Under the pieces are notes generated by a model. It was given only the letters and a program-made list of their open reading frames with translations. It made no database searches and was not told the DNA's origin. From Mycobacterium sp. E2479 (GTDB taxonomy: Bacteria; Actinomycetota; Actinomycetes; Mycobacteriales; Mycobacteriaceae), in contig NZ_LZJR01000136.1 of NCBI RefSeq assembly GCF_001667925.1, forward strand, positions 1-46,676: DNA of 46,676 nucleotides, given 5' to 3'. This document shows, piece after piece, positions 7,910 through 16,149 of this stretch (position 1 is its first letter; each line of letters opens with the position of its first letter). The translations under genes were made by a program, and so were the position numbers.

Positions 7910-8568
7910 GACGACACCTCCTCGTGCGTCTGCTGACCGCGGTTGAAGCCCCGCTCCTTGGCAACGTCGGCCAACAGGGCACGTAGCTGCCGTCGGCCGC
8001 GGTGCAGCCGTGACATTACCGTTCCAATCGGCGTATCCATGATCTCGGCGATTTCCTTATACGGAAAGCCTTCGACGTCGGCGTAATAGACCGCCATCCG
8101 GAATTCCTCCGGCAAAGCCGCCAACGCCTCTTTGATCTCCGAGTCCGGCAGCGCCTCTAGGGCCTCGACCTCTGCCGAACGTAGCCCGGTAGACGAATGC
8201 TCGGCGTTAGAGGCCAACTGCCAGTCGGTGATCTCCTCGGTCGGATACTCCGCGGGCTGGCGCTGCTTCTTGCGGTAGCTGTTGATGTACGTGTTGGTCA
8301 GGATCCGGTACAGCCAGGCCTTGAGATTGGTGCCGGCCCGGAATGAGCGGAATCCCGCATAGGCCTTGACCATGGTTTCTTGCAGCAGGTCTTCGGCGTC
8401 GGCGGGATTGCGCGTCATGCGCAGCGCACCGCCGTAAAGCTGGTCCAGCAGGGGAATCGCATCGCGCTCGAATCGCGCCGTTAATTCCGCGTCCGTCTCT
8501 TCGTGCGCCGCGGGCCCGGAAATCTCGGGCCCCGTCGCGCCATCGCTGCCACTCAAAGCATCGGCCAT
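7906..8568 (-). CDS. sigH: SigH, ECF sigma factor for oxidative and heat stress
   Basis: A 220-residue ECF sigma factor. Region 2 contains LLQETMVKAYAGFRSF and AWLYRILTNTYINSYRK; region 4 contains ALAALPEEFRMAVYYADVEG and the HTH segment PIGTVMSRLHRGRRQL. The start at ATG 8568 gives near the 216 residues known for M. tuberculosis SigH. However, the frame stays open to a GTG at 8685 preceded by GGGAGGAG at good spacing, while 8568 has only a weak ribosome site. A 259-residue form with an N-terminal extension is therefore possible. It directs the thioredoxin and heat-shock regulon and is followed by its anti-sigma gene. Confidence 0.93.
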   Translation of the reverse strand: MADALSGSDGATGPEISGPAAHEETDAELTARFERDAIPLLDQLYGGALRMTRNPADAEDLLQETMVKAYAGFRSFRAGTNLKAWLYRILTNTYINSYRKKQRQPAEYPTEEITDWQLASNAEHSSTGLRSAEVEALEALPDSEIKEALAALPEEFRMAVYYADVEGFPYKEIAEIMDTPIGTVMSRLHRGRRQLRALLADVAKERGFNRGQQTHEEVSS

Positions 8569-8888
8569 GTCGATTAACCTGGTCCCTTCTGCGGCGGTGT
8601 CGGAGAGCACCGAAAGTGCCGCCAGACTCGCAAGGAAGCCAGCCAACCGCTCCTCGCCTAACAGGCTCGTCGCCGTTGACACCACGCTGCTCCTCCCAAT
8701 CTAAAGCCTGACCCCGACATTGTTCGCCCGGGTCCTCTCCACCACATGTGAGACCGATTGGGTCAACGCCGTGCGCGACCTCGCTATTTCCGCGCTATCT
8801 CGGCCGCGCGATTCGGCCGCGTACCGGCCCCGGCCGCCCGGATCGGACCCCCATCGGTGCGATTTGGGCGTGGCGTTAGTGTGACGCC

Positions 8889-9749
8889 ATGTCCCACGCC
8901 ACGTCGCTCCAAGGCAAGACCATGTTCATCTCCGGGGCCAGCCGCGGTATCGGCCTGGCGATCGCCAAGCGCGCCGCACAAGACGGTGCCAACATCGCGT
9001 TGATCGCCAAGACGGCCGAGCCGCACCCGAAGCTGCCGGGAACCGTATTCACGGCCGCCGAAGAACTCGAAGAGGCCGGTGGCCAGGCCTTGCCGATCGT
9101 CGGCGACGTCCGCGACCCGGATTCGGTGGCCGCTGCCGTGGCCAAGACCGTCGAGCAGTTCGGCGGCATCGACATCTGCGTCAACAACGCGTCCGCGATC
9201 AACCTGGGGTCCATCCTCGAGGTCCCGATGAAGCGATTCGACCTCATGAACGGCATTCAGGTGCGTGGCACGTACGCGGTGTCCCAAGCGTGCCTGCCCC
9301 ACATGAAGGGCCGGGAGAACCCGCACATCCTCACGCTGTCCCCGCCGGTGCTGCTGGGCCAGGAGTGGCTGAAGCCAACGGCGTACATGATGGCCAAGTT
9401 CGGTATGACGTTGTGCGCCTTGGGTATCGCGCAGGAGATGCGCGAGGAGGGCATCGCGTCCAATACATTGTGGCCGCGCACGCTGGTGGCGACGGCCGCA
9501 GTGCAGAACCTGCTCGGCGGCGACGAGGCCATGGGACGCGCCCGCAAGCCGGAGGTCTACTCCGACGCGGCCTACGTCATCCTCAACAAGCCGGCCAAGG
9601 AATTCACCGGCAACATGCTGCTGTGCGAGGACGTGCTGGTGGACGCGGGCGTCACCGACCTGTCGGTCTACAATTGCGTTCCCGGCTCGAAGCTGGGCGT
9701 CGACTTCTGGGTCGATGGCGTCAACCCGCCCGGGTATTCGGGCCCCTGA
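8889..9749 (+). CDS. short-chain dehydrogenase/reductase (Rv3224-like, HSDL2 type)
   Basis: A 286-residue SDR. The NAD(P)-binding motif SGASRGIG is at about 16-23 and NNAS near 98-101. The catalytic segment reads LSPPVL...YMMAKFGM, with Tyr and Lys in YxxxK. The length and the C-terminal segment VDFWVDGVNPPGYSGP fit the HSDL2-like SDR group, which is linked to fatty-acid metabolism in eukaryotes. The substrate is unknown. The ATG at 8889 is the first in frame. It points away from sigH and shares a 320-bp intergenic space with it; in that gap I see a few A/G-rich patches but no convincing SigH-type promoter. Confidence 0.88.
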   Translation: MSHATSLQGKTMFISGASRGIGLAIAKRAAQDGANIALIAKTAEPHPKLPGTVFTAAEELEEAGGQALPIVGDVRDPDSVAAAVAKTVEQFGGIDICVNNASAINLGSILEVPMKRFDLMNGIQVRGTYAVSQACLPHMKGRENPHILTLSPPVLLGQEWLKPTAYMMAKFGMTLCALGIAQEMREEGIASNTLWPRTLVATAAVQNLLGGDEAMGRARKPEVYSDAAYVILNKPAKEFTGNMLLCEDVLVDAGVTDLSVYNCVPGSKLGVDFWVDGVNPPGYSGP

Positions 9750-9810
9750 CCCGTCGTGTTCGCAAGCGCGGCGGAGCCGGGCGCAGGGGCCACGACCATC
9801 GAAAGAATCC

Positions 9811-10200
9811 CGCAAGCGCCGCCACACCGGGCATCGCCGCGCTGGTGAAAGCCGTTGTGCCGCATGAGGTCCTGACCTTCGATCGACGCGAACAGTCGTT
9901 CGGCGCGGAGGCGGTCAAAGCGCTCACCGAGGGCGCCGGCATCGAGCCCGGACAGATCTTCAAGACGCTGATCATCGCGGTCCCCGACTCAGTGGCGGTC
10001 GCGATCGTGCCGGCGACCGCGCGGCTCTCGCTGAAGGCGGCCGCCGCGGCGCTCGGAGTCGCGAAGGCCCTTATGGCCGAAGCCCCGGTCGCCGAGCGGA
10101 GCAACGGGTTACGTGGTCGGTGCGTGCGGTGTCGCCCTTCGGTCGGCCCAGCAGGCTGCCGACGGTCGTCGATTCCAGCGCGCTGGCGTGGGACCGGGTG
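9811..10200 (+). pseudogene. YbaK/EbsC (aminoacyl-tRNA deacylase) pseudogene
   Basis: Reading from about 9811, ATPGIAALVKAVVPHEV, FGAEAVKAL, IFKTLIIAVPD and LSLKAAAAALGVAKALMAEAP closely follow the YbaK/EbsC fold. After position about 10105 the homology jumps frame (GYVVGAC) and near 10132 it jumps again (SPFGRPSRLPTVVDSSALAWDRV). At least two frameshifts therefore break it, and there is no clear start codon. It then runs into a convergent sulfotransferase remnant near 10200. M. tuberculosis also has this gene split (Rv3224A/Rv3224B), so the damage may be old. Confidence 0.8.
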
Positions 10201-10431
10201 TGTACCCGTGCACCTGCATGCGCCGCCCCAGCGCGTTGGTGGCGTCGTCGAGGACTCGTTCACGGCCGAACGGGGTGAAGATTGGCGAGGTGTTGACCTC
10301 GTTTCGAGGATGAGCTGCAATCCCTCCCGCCATGAGTCGGAGTCGATTTCGGTGCGGCCGGTGCGTTGAGCCGCCAGCCTGAAGACGTCGTCGGCGGTGG
10401 CGAGGTTGTCGAAATCGTTGCGGTCGCTCAT
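10199..10431 (-). pseudogene. sulfotransferase gene remnant (N-terminal part only)
   Basis: The first 45 codons from ATG 10431 read like the N terminus of mycobacterial sulfotransferase-family proteins (DDVFRLAAQRTGRTEIDSD, then SWREGLQLIL). The homology resumes in another frame as IFTPFGRERVLDDATNALGRRMQVHGYT and ends near 10199, where the YbaK remnant begins. The PAPS-binding and catalytic parts are absent. Only four bases separate it from the upstream SDR stop, so it was the distal gene of that leftward operon. The family assignment is from recalled sequence pattern. Confidence 0.6.
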
Positions 10432-10435
10432 CGCG

Positions 10436-11185
10436 CTAGACCGTCAGGTATCCGCCGTCGACGGCGATGGTGCTGCCGGTGATGTACGAGGCGGCGTCGG
10501 TACACAAGAACAGCGCCGCGCCGGCGCAGTCCTGGGGAGTACCGGGCCTGCCCAACGGGGTGTGGAATCCGATCTCGACGTCCATCACCTCGGGAATTCC
10601 CATGGCCGGACGCGTCATTCGGGTGTCGATGAACCCGGGCGCGATCGCGTTGACCCGGATCCCGTCGTCGGCCCAGCGGCGGGACAGGTTCATGGTCAGG
10701 GCGACCAGTCCCATCTTCGATGAGGCGTAGCCCGGGACGAAGACCGCCGAGCGGAAGGCGGACATCGAGACCACGCTGACGACGCTCGCGCCGCCCGGCG
10801 CCTGGCTGGACTTGAGGCGCTCATGACAGCGCATGGTCAGCCGCATGGGCCCGAGCATGTTCTGCGTCACCGACGCGACGTAGCCCTCCGGGTCGTATTC
10901 GTCGCCGGCGGGATAGGGGCCGCCCGCGTTGTTGATCAGGATGTCCAGGTCACCCATCGAATCCGCCAGGGCGTCAACCGATTCAGGATCCTGGATCTGA
11001 CACTGGCGGTAGGTGAACGCGCCCAGCTCGGTTTCGGGATAGTCCGCGACCGAACCGCGGGTGCCGGTCACCGTGACGGCGGCCCCCGCGCCGGCGAAGG
11101 CGGCGGCGACCGCGTTGCCGATGCCGCTGGTGCCGCCGGTCACCAGCACGTGGGCGCCGGTGAAATCGAAGGTGACGGTGTTCAT
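10436..11185 (-). CDS. short-chain dehydrogenase/reductase, intact
   Basis: A 249-residue classical SDR with TGGTSGIG (about 16-23), NNAGG (about 88-92), catalytic Ser in VVSMSAF, YASSK (Tyr and Lys) and the PG turn NAIAPGFIDTRM. The C terminus, ITGSTIAVDGGYLTV, is complete. The ATG overlaps the stop of the upstream alkylsulfatase pseudogene by four bases. The downstream neighbour is a sulfotransferase remnant. It is the only intact member of what looks like a sulfate-ester operon. The substrate is unknown, possibly an alcohol released by the sulfatase (inference). Confidence 0.88.
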   Translation of the reverse strand: MNTVTFDFTGAHVLVTGGTSGIGNAVAAAFAGAGAAVTVTGTRGSVADYPETELGAFTYRQCQIQDPESVDALADSMGDLDILINNAGGPYPAGDEYDPEGYVASVTQNMLGPMRLTMRCHERLKSSQAPGGASVVSVVSMSAFRSAVFVPGYASSKMGLVALTMNLSRRWADDGIRVNAIAPGFIDTRMTRPAMGIPEVMDVEIGFHTPLGRPGTPQDCAGAALFLCTDAASYITGSTIAVDGGYLTV

Positions 11186-12010
11186 TCGGTCGTCCTCAAT
11201 TCATTGATCGACTTGGTGAGCCAGGCCTTCTCCCAGAAGTTGTCGGTGCCGGCCAAGGGTCCTCGTGCGCCTCGGCGGCCAGGTGAGCCCGGGCCGCGTG
11301 TACCAGTGCGCCGGCGCCGGCGGCGCTCACCACGTCGGCGGCAACCGAATCCGCCGGCACGCCATACAGTTCGGTGGTGGAGTGATGCCGGAACCAGCCT
11401 GTGTACATTTCCCAAATGGCCCGCACGTTCCAGGAGGTCTTGCCGTAACCCTCGCCGATGTCAAGGTGCTCGGGCACTTTGACATCGCGCATGGCCGGGT
11501 GGATGTCGGCGCCGGAATTCATCAATTCGGCGGTCCGGTCGTGCACTGCATGCATTGCGTCGCGCATCGCGGTGACCTCTTCGGCGATACGATCGGCGCC
11601 CTCGATGGGATCGAGGTGGCGCGTGATCAGCTGCCGGGGTCCATATTCCAGCACCGTGCTCAGCGACTCGATGTAAAGGATCGGATCACGATACCGATCC
11701 CCCGCGGGTGCATCACCACTTGGGTGCCCTCGTGACGCAGCGAGTTCACCCCGCCCCAGTGATCGGCGTGTCCTTGGGTGACGATGATGGCTCAAGCGGG
11801 ACCGGCCACGTCGCCAAAAGCCTTGCGGTGCAAGGGCCCTTCGAAGACCAGTCCGGTGTTGACGATCACCCGCCCGTCATCGGTGGCGACCGCGTAGGAG
11901 TTGGAGACGCCTGGCGACATCCAGACGCCGTCGCCCAGGGGCTGCGCGGGTGTGCCCGTCGCCGCCGAGAGGTCACCTACTCCAGGACGCTCCCGATGAA
12001 AGCCTGCCAT
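11182..12010 (-). pseudogene. alkylsulfatase-like metallo-beta-lactamase-fold pseudogene
   Basis: From ATG 12010 the sequence shows the N terminus of an SdsA-type alkylsulfatase (VWMSPGVSNSYAVATD, VIVNTGLVFEGPLHRKAF). A TGA then interrupts it. The same frame continues as IIVTQGHADHWGGVN, the HxHxDH-type metal motif. After VVMHPRG an internal deletion with a frame change joins to GDRYRDPILYIESL. The frame then runs well through YGKTSWNVRAIWEMYTGWF to about 11260, where another deletion and shift lead to NFWEKAWLTKSINEL and the final stop. At least three lesions make it non-functional. Its stop overlaps the SDR start. Confidence 0.82.
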
Positions 12011-12072
12011 GACTGGCGATCCTCTTCAGTTCTAGAGGTTAAGTCAACATTTTCGATGCGGAGGGGGCGCTC

Positions 12073-12236
12073 ATGGGACTGCGCGGTCTGGCTGAGAAGG
12101 TGGCGATCATCGCTGGCGGCACAACCGGCCTCGGGGCGGCCGCAGCCACCCGCCTAGGCGAGCAGGGCTGCCGGGTGGTGGTCGGTGACGTCGCCGTCGA
12201 CGCCGCGCAGCAGACTGCCGCGCTCAAGCGCATCCG
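12073..12236 (+). pseudogene. SDR gene fragment (N-terminal Rossmann part)
   Basis: GGAGGGGGC precedes ATG 12073. The first 50 codons are an SDR N terminus: KVAIIAGGTTGLGAAAATRL, then CRVVVGDVAVDAAQQTAA. Homology stops near 12236, and the following DNA codes in a different frame for an unrelated domain. The catalytic half is missing. The good start region suggests a once active promoter, divergent from the alkylsulfatase gene. Confidence 0.65.
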
Positions 12237-12509
12237 CGGGCCGCCGCACGCGATCCCGGTCTGGCCGAAACGTCGCAGGTGTTCGTCGCCCGGATCAACG
12301 GCATGGCCCGCGATGCCATCGCCCACCTGCAACCGGAGACCGAAAATCCCACGCTGCTGGCCGCGCAGAGCACCGCCGTCACCACGTTCATCGTCGGCGT
12401 CTTCACCCGACTGGCCGCCGGAGACCGCGACGTCGGGGACGCCGAGCAACTCGGCCGCCTGCTGGAAGCCGTGGCCAAAGCCGTCTCAAAGGGAGCTGAG
12501 CGCGCGTAG
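12237..12509 (+). pseudogene. 3' fragment of a regulator-like gene (possible TetR C-terminal domain)
   Basis: In a new frame from about 12237 the DNA codes DPGLAETSQVFVARINGMARDAI followed by LLAAQSTAVTTFIVGVFTRLAAGDRDVGDAEQLGRLLEAVAKAV, ending at 12509. The helical, Ala/Leu-rich pattern resembles the ligand-binding C-terminal domain of TetR regulators, but I do not recognise it with certainty. No N-terminal HTH is present. It is joined directly to the SDR fragment, which points to a deletion between two once separate genes. Confidence 0.4.
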
Positions 12510-12656
12510 CATCCGATGGAGTCGGGTGGCCGCTGAACCGCAAAGACTAGCCCCATTTCGCATACGGAAAACGCATAATGAAATCACTTGTGCCACTGTG
12601 GGTTCAGGAGTCGCCGGCCGGCGCTTTTTGTCGGTGGGCTCCGATAGTTTCGCTGT

Positions 12657-14060
12657 ATGAGTTCGGGCGGCATCATCGATCGGGACGCGATCACGGCGGC
12701 CTTCGATGCCCTCGATGACGCGCTGGACGGCGTAGGGAACCTGACTTTCGACGCGTTGGCCCCGCGGGAGTGCCTGGCTCTCTTGGAGCGCTGCGAGAAG
12801 GTGCGCCGACGGCTGCCGGCCGCCGAACATCAATTGATCAATCACGTTGCACGCCAAGCGACCCCGGCCGAACTCGGCGGCAAGCTGTCCCACGCGCTGG
12901 CCGAACGGGTCCTGATCAGCCGCGCCGAAGCCTCGCGGCGCATCAAAGAAGCCGCCGACCTGGGACCCCGCCACGGACTGACCGGCGAGCCGATTGCGCC
13001 GGCACTGGCGAGCACCGCCGCGGCGCAGCGCGAGGGCACACTGGGAGCCGGGCAGGTCGCCGTGATCCGCCGCTTCTGGCATCACCTGCCCGGCTGGGTG
13101 GACCAGCTCACCCGGGAGCGCGCCGAAGCCGACTTGGCCAAGCAAGGCAGTCACTATCGGCCCGAGCAGCTGGCCGGGCTGGCCGACACGCTGACCGATT
13201 GCCTCAACCCCGACGGTACGTTCAGCGACGAGGACCGAGCCCGCCGCCGCGGCTTGGCTTTCGGCCACCAGGAAGCCGACGGCATGTCCGCGATTCGCGG
13301 ATGGCTGACGCCGGAATTGCGCGCCACTCTGGAAGCCGTGCTGGCCAAGCTGGCCGCACCAGGCATGTGCAATCCCCTCGATGAGACGCCGTGCGTGGAC
13401 GGCACACCCACCCAGGACGCCATCGACCGCGACCCGCGATCAGCCGGGCAACGCAACCATGACGGCCTCAACGCAGGACTGCGCGCACTGCTTGCCTCCG
13501 GAAAGTTGGGTCAGCACAACGGCTTGCCGGCCTCGATCGTCGTCACCACCACACTCAATGAGCTCGAAGCCGCCGCCGGCAGGGGACTGACCGGCGGCGG
13601 CACGATACTGCCGATGAGCGATGTGATCCGCCTGGCTCGCCACGCCCGTCATTACCTGGCCGTCTTCGACAAGGGCAAGGCGCTGGCGTTATATCACACC
13701 AAACGGCTCGCCTCACCCGGGCAGCGAATTGTGTTGTACGCCAAGGATCGCGGCTGCTCGGCACCGGGCTGCGACGTGAAAGGCTACTACTGCGAAGTGC
13801 ATCACGTCACCGACTGGTCCAAGTGTCATACCACCGATGTCAACGACTTGACCTTCGCATGTGGACCTCAGCACCGTCTCCTACGCCCCGGGGGCTGGAC
13901 CACCCGCAAGAATGCCAAAGGTGATACCGAATGGATCCCGCCCCCGCACTTGGACCGAGGCCGACCGCGCATCAATACCTTCCATCACCCCGAGAAACTC
14001 CTTCGCGATGGCGACGACGAGGAGGACGGAAGCGCGGAGGCGGCACGACCACCGTGCTAA
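12657..14060 (+). CDS. DUF222 / HNH endonuclease-domain protein (13E12 repeat family)
   Basis: A 467-residue protein with an N-terminal DUF222 region (about 15-330, with LLERCEKVRRRLPAAEHQLI and the Arg-rich helix VLISRAEASRRIKEA) and a C-terminal HNH module (CSAPGCDVKGYYCEVHHVTDW, then LTFACGPQHRLL, about residues 363-408). The His-His and the Cys pairs for metal binding are present. This family is multicopy in mycobacteria (13E12/REP13E12), and a copy is the phiRv1 attachment locus in M. tuberculosis. The gene looks intact. It is convergent with, and overlaps by four bases, the SRAP gene. It sits beside a heavily rearranged stretch. Its biological role is unknown. Confidence 0.88.
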   Translation: MSSGGIIDRDAITAAFDALDDALDGVGNLTFDALAPRECLALLERCEKVRRRLPAAEHQLINHVARQATPAELGGKLSHALAERVLISRAEASRRIKEAADLGPRHGLTGEPIAPALASTAAAQREGTLGAGQVAVIRRFWHHLPGWVDQLTRERAEADLAKQGSHYRPEQLAGLADTLTDCLNPDGTFSDEDRARRRGLAFGHQEADGMSAIRGWLTPELRATLEAVLAKLAAPGMCNPLDETPCVDGTPTQDAIDRDPRSAGQRNHDGLNAGLRALLASGKLGQHNGLPASIVVTTTLNELEAAAGRGLTGGGTILPMSDVIRLARHARHYLAVFDKGKALALYHTKRLASPGQRIVLYAKDRGCSAPGCDVKGYYCEVHHVTDWSKCHTTDVNDLTFACGPQHRLLRPGGWTTRKNAKGDTEWIPPPHLDRGRPRINTFHHPEKLLRDGDDEEDGSAEAARPPC

Positions 14061-14821
14061 AGAAGCGTCGTCTGCTCGGGCTGCGGCTCGGCCGCCTCGA
14101 GTAACTGCGGGCCATTGTTGCGGACGTTGTTGACCAACGTCGACACCTCGCGCATCCGGATCGCGCGCACATCGGGCGTGCGAGCCAGCAGGTCCTCGTC
14201 GATCGGGGCGTCCGGGTCCAACCACCGGTCCCAGTCCCGCTCGGGCATCACCAGCGGCATCCGATCGTGAATCTGGGCCAGTTCCCCCGGTGCATCGGTG
14301 GTGATGATCGTGCAACTCAACAGCGGCGAAGCGTCCTTGGCCGGTTTCCAGACCGACCACAGGCCCGCCATGAACAGCGGCTCTCCGTCCTCGGAGAACA
14401 TGAAGAACGGCGTCTTACGGGTCTTCCTGCCGGCCGCATCGTCGGAGTTGACCCGCCATTCGTAGTAGCCGTCCATTGGGATCAGGCAGCGCTTGGACTT
14501 GGCGCTGGCCCGGAAGGCGGGCGACGTGGTGACCTTGTCCGCACGGGCGTTGATCAGCATCGGGCCCTTGGTGTCGGGCGCGCCATCGGAACCGGCCTTG
14601 GCCCACGGCGGCACCAAACCCCAGCGCATCAGCCGCACCCGCCGTGTCGGCTGGTCGTCGGGCTCGGAATGCCGGCTCACGACGGTCGCGATGGTCGAGG
14701 TCGGGGCCACGTTGTAGTTGGGCGCGGTGGAGCCCGGGTGGGCGCCGGTGGCCTCGTCGATCGCCTTGATCTTTTCGGCCAGCAAGGCCGGATCGGTCGT
14801 TACCGCGAACCGTCCACACAT
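14057..14821 (-). CDS. SRAP-domain protein (YedK/HMCES type, Rv3226c-like)
   Basis: A 254-residue SOS-response-associated peptidase-fold protein that crosslinks to abasic sites in single-stranded DNA. The frame opens at 14851, but the start must be ATG 14821, because that gives MCGRF with the essential catalytic Cys at position 2 after Met removal. Other landmarks are YNVAPTS, RWGLVPPWAK, NARADKV (Asn-Ala-Arg-Ala) and CLIPMDGYYEW with the conserved Glu; the HDRMPLVM segment carries the conserved His. It is divergent from aroA with 44 bases between starts, so the two promoters must overlap. Confidence 0.93.
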   Translation of the reverse strand: MCGRFAVTTDPALLAEKIKAIDEATGAHPGSTAPNYNVAPTSTIATVVSRHSEPDDQPTRRVRLMRWGLVPPWAKAGSDGAPDTKGPMLINARADKVTTSPAFRASAKSKRCLIPMDGYYEWRVNSDDAAGRKTRKTPFFMFSEDGEPLFMAGLWSVWKPAKDASPLLSCTIITTDAPGELAQIHDRMPLVMPERDWDRWLDPDAPIDEDLLARTPDVRAIRMREVSTLVNNVRNNGPQLLEAAEPQPEQTTLL

Positions 14822-14865
14822 GCATTCCATGGTGGCAGAAACCGGCGACACGCAATGATGGAGCG

Positions 14866-16149
14866 ATGAGTACCTGGACGGCCCCCTTGGCCTCGCAGCC
14901 CGTGCGGGCGACCGTGACCGTTCCGGGTTCGAAGTCGCAGACCAACCGGGCGCTGGTGCTCGCAGGGCTGGCGGCAGCCCAAGATCAGGGCACCCCGACC
15001 ATCAGCGGGGCGCTGCGCAGCCGGGACACCGACCTGATGATCGGGGCGCTGCGCACCCTTGGCTTGCGGGTGGACGGTGACGAGACGGAGCTGACCGTGA
15101 GCGGTCGCGTCGCACCCGAGCAGCCGGCGCAAGTCGACTGCGGCCTGGCCGGCACGGTACTGCGGTTCGTGCCGCCGCTGGCGGCGCTGGCCGAGTCGGC
15201 GGTGGAGTTCGACGGCGACGAGCAGGCACGGGCACGGCCCATCGCGCCACTGCTGAACGCGCTGCGCGGGCTCGGCGTCCGGATCGACGGCTCCGGTCTC
15301 CCGTTCCGGGTGCTGGGCGCCGGTTCGATCACCGGCGGCACCGTGGAACTCGACGCCTCGGCCTCCTCGCAATTCGTTTCCGGGTTGCTGTTGTGCGCCG
15401 CCTCCTTCGACGAAGGAGTGACCGTGCGGCATACCGGCGCAGCGTTGCCGTCGGCGCCCCACATCGCCATGACGGTGGTGATGTTGCGTCAGGCGGGCGT
15501 CGACGTCGACGACTCCGTGCCCAACCGCTGGACGGTGCGCCCGGGGCCGGTCGCGGCGCGGCATTGGGAGGTCGAGCCGGACCTCACGAACGCCGTTCCG
15601 TTCCTGGCGGCGGCGGTGGTCAGCGGCGGCACCGTGCGTATCACCGGCTGGCCGGCCGACAGCGTGCAGCCCGCCGAGAACATCCTGTCGGTGTTGGGCA
15701 AGCTGAACACCGTTGTCACGCAGACCGATTCGTATCTGGAGTTGCGCGGGTCCGGGGAGTACGGCGGTTTCGACGTCGACCTTCGCGACGTCGGCGAGCT
15801 GACACCGTCGGTGGCCGCCCTGGCGGCGCTGGCGACGCCCGGATCGGTGTCGCGCCTCACCGGCATCGCTCACCTGCGGGGGCACGAGACCGATCGGCTC
15901 GCCGCACTGAGCGCCGAGATCAATCGCCTGGGCGGCGATTGCGCGGAAACGTCCGACGGCCTGGTGATCACCGCGACTTCGCTGCGCTCCGGGGTGTGGC
16001 ACGCATATGCCGACCACCGGATGGCGATGGCTGGCGCGATCGTCGGGCTGCGGGTGGACGGCGTCGAAGTGAACGACATCGGAGCCACCAGCAAGACGCT
16101 GCCGGACTTCCCGCGGCTGTGGGCCCGCATGCTGGAGCACGGCATGTGA
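14866..16149 (+). CDS. aroA: 3-phosphoshikimate 1-carboxyvinyltransferase (EPSP synthase)
   Basis: A 427-residue EPSP synthase, sixth step of the shikimate pathway, joining shikimate-3-phosphate and PEP. PGSKSQTNRAL (about 20-30) binds substrate phosphate, and GLAGTVLRF (about 93-101) is the PEP-binding loop. SSQFVSGLLL, PSAPHIAMT, RGHETDRLAAL and YADHRMAMA follow in the correct order. The protein ends 20-odd residues short of the M. tuberculosis form, which has a non-conserved tail. The stop overlaps the GTG of rsgA, so the two are translationally coupled. Confidence 0.96.
   Translation: MSTWTAPLASQPVRATVTVPGSKSQTNRALVLAGLAAAQDQGTPTISGALRSRDTDLMIGALRTLGLRVDGDETELTVSGRVAPEQPAQVDCGLAGTVLRFVPPLAALAESAVEFDGDEQARARPIAPLLNALRGLGVRIDGSGLPFRVLGAGSITGGTVELDASASSQFVSGLLLCAASFDEGVTVRHTGAALPSAPHIAMTVVMLRQAGVDVDDSVPNRWTVRPGPVAARHWEVEPDLTNAVPFLAAAVVSGGTVRITGWPADSVQPAENILSVLGKLNTVVTQTDSYLELRGSGEYGGFDVDLRDVGELTPSVAALAALATPGSVSRLTGIAHLRGHETDRLAALSAEINRLGGDCAETSDGLVITATSLRSGVWHAYADHRMAMAGAIVGLRVDGVEVNDIGATSKTLPDFPRLWARMLEHGM

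Noticed and set aside
8569..8888. SigH-type autoregulatory promoter
   Set aside because: I looked for GGAA and GTT elements at the right spacing and found none I could defend.
9721..10431. 236-residue gene
   Set aside because: Only the first 45 codons resemble a sulfotransferase; the rest is antisense to the YbaK remnant.
11196..11795. Intact 199-residue gene
   Set aside because: It is the middle part of the alkylsulfatase pseudogene; its first 30 residues are out-of-frame.
15393..16145. Upstream extension of rsgA
   Set aside because: Shadow of aroA; the GTG at 1666-like GTGA overlap at 16146 is the start.
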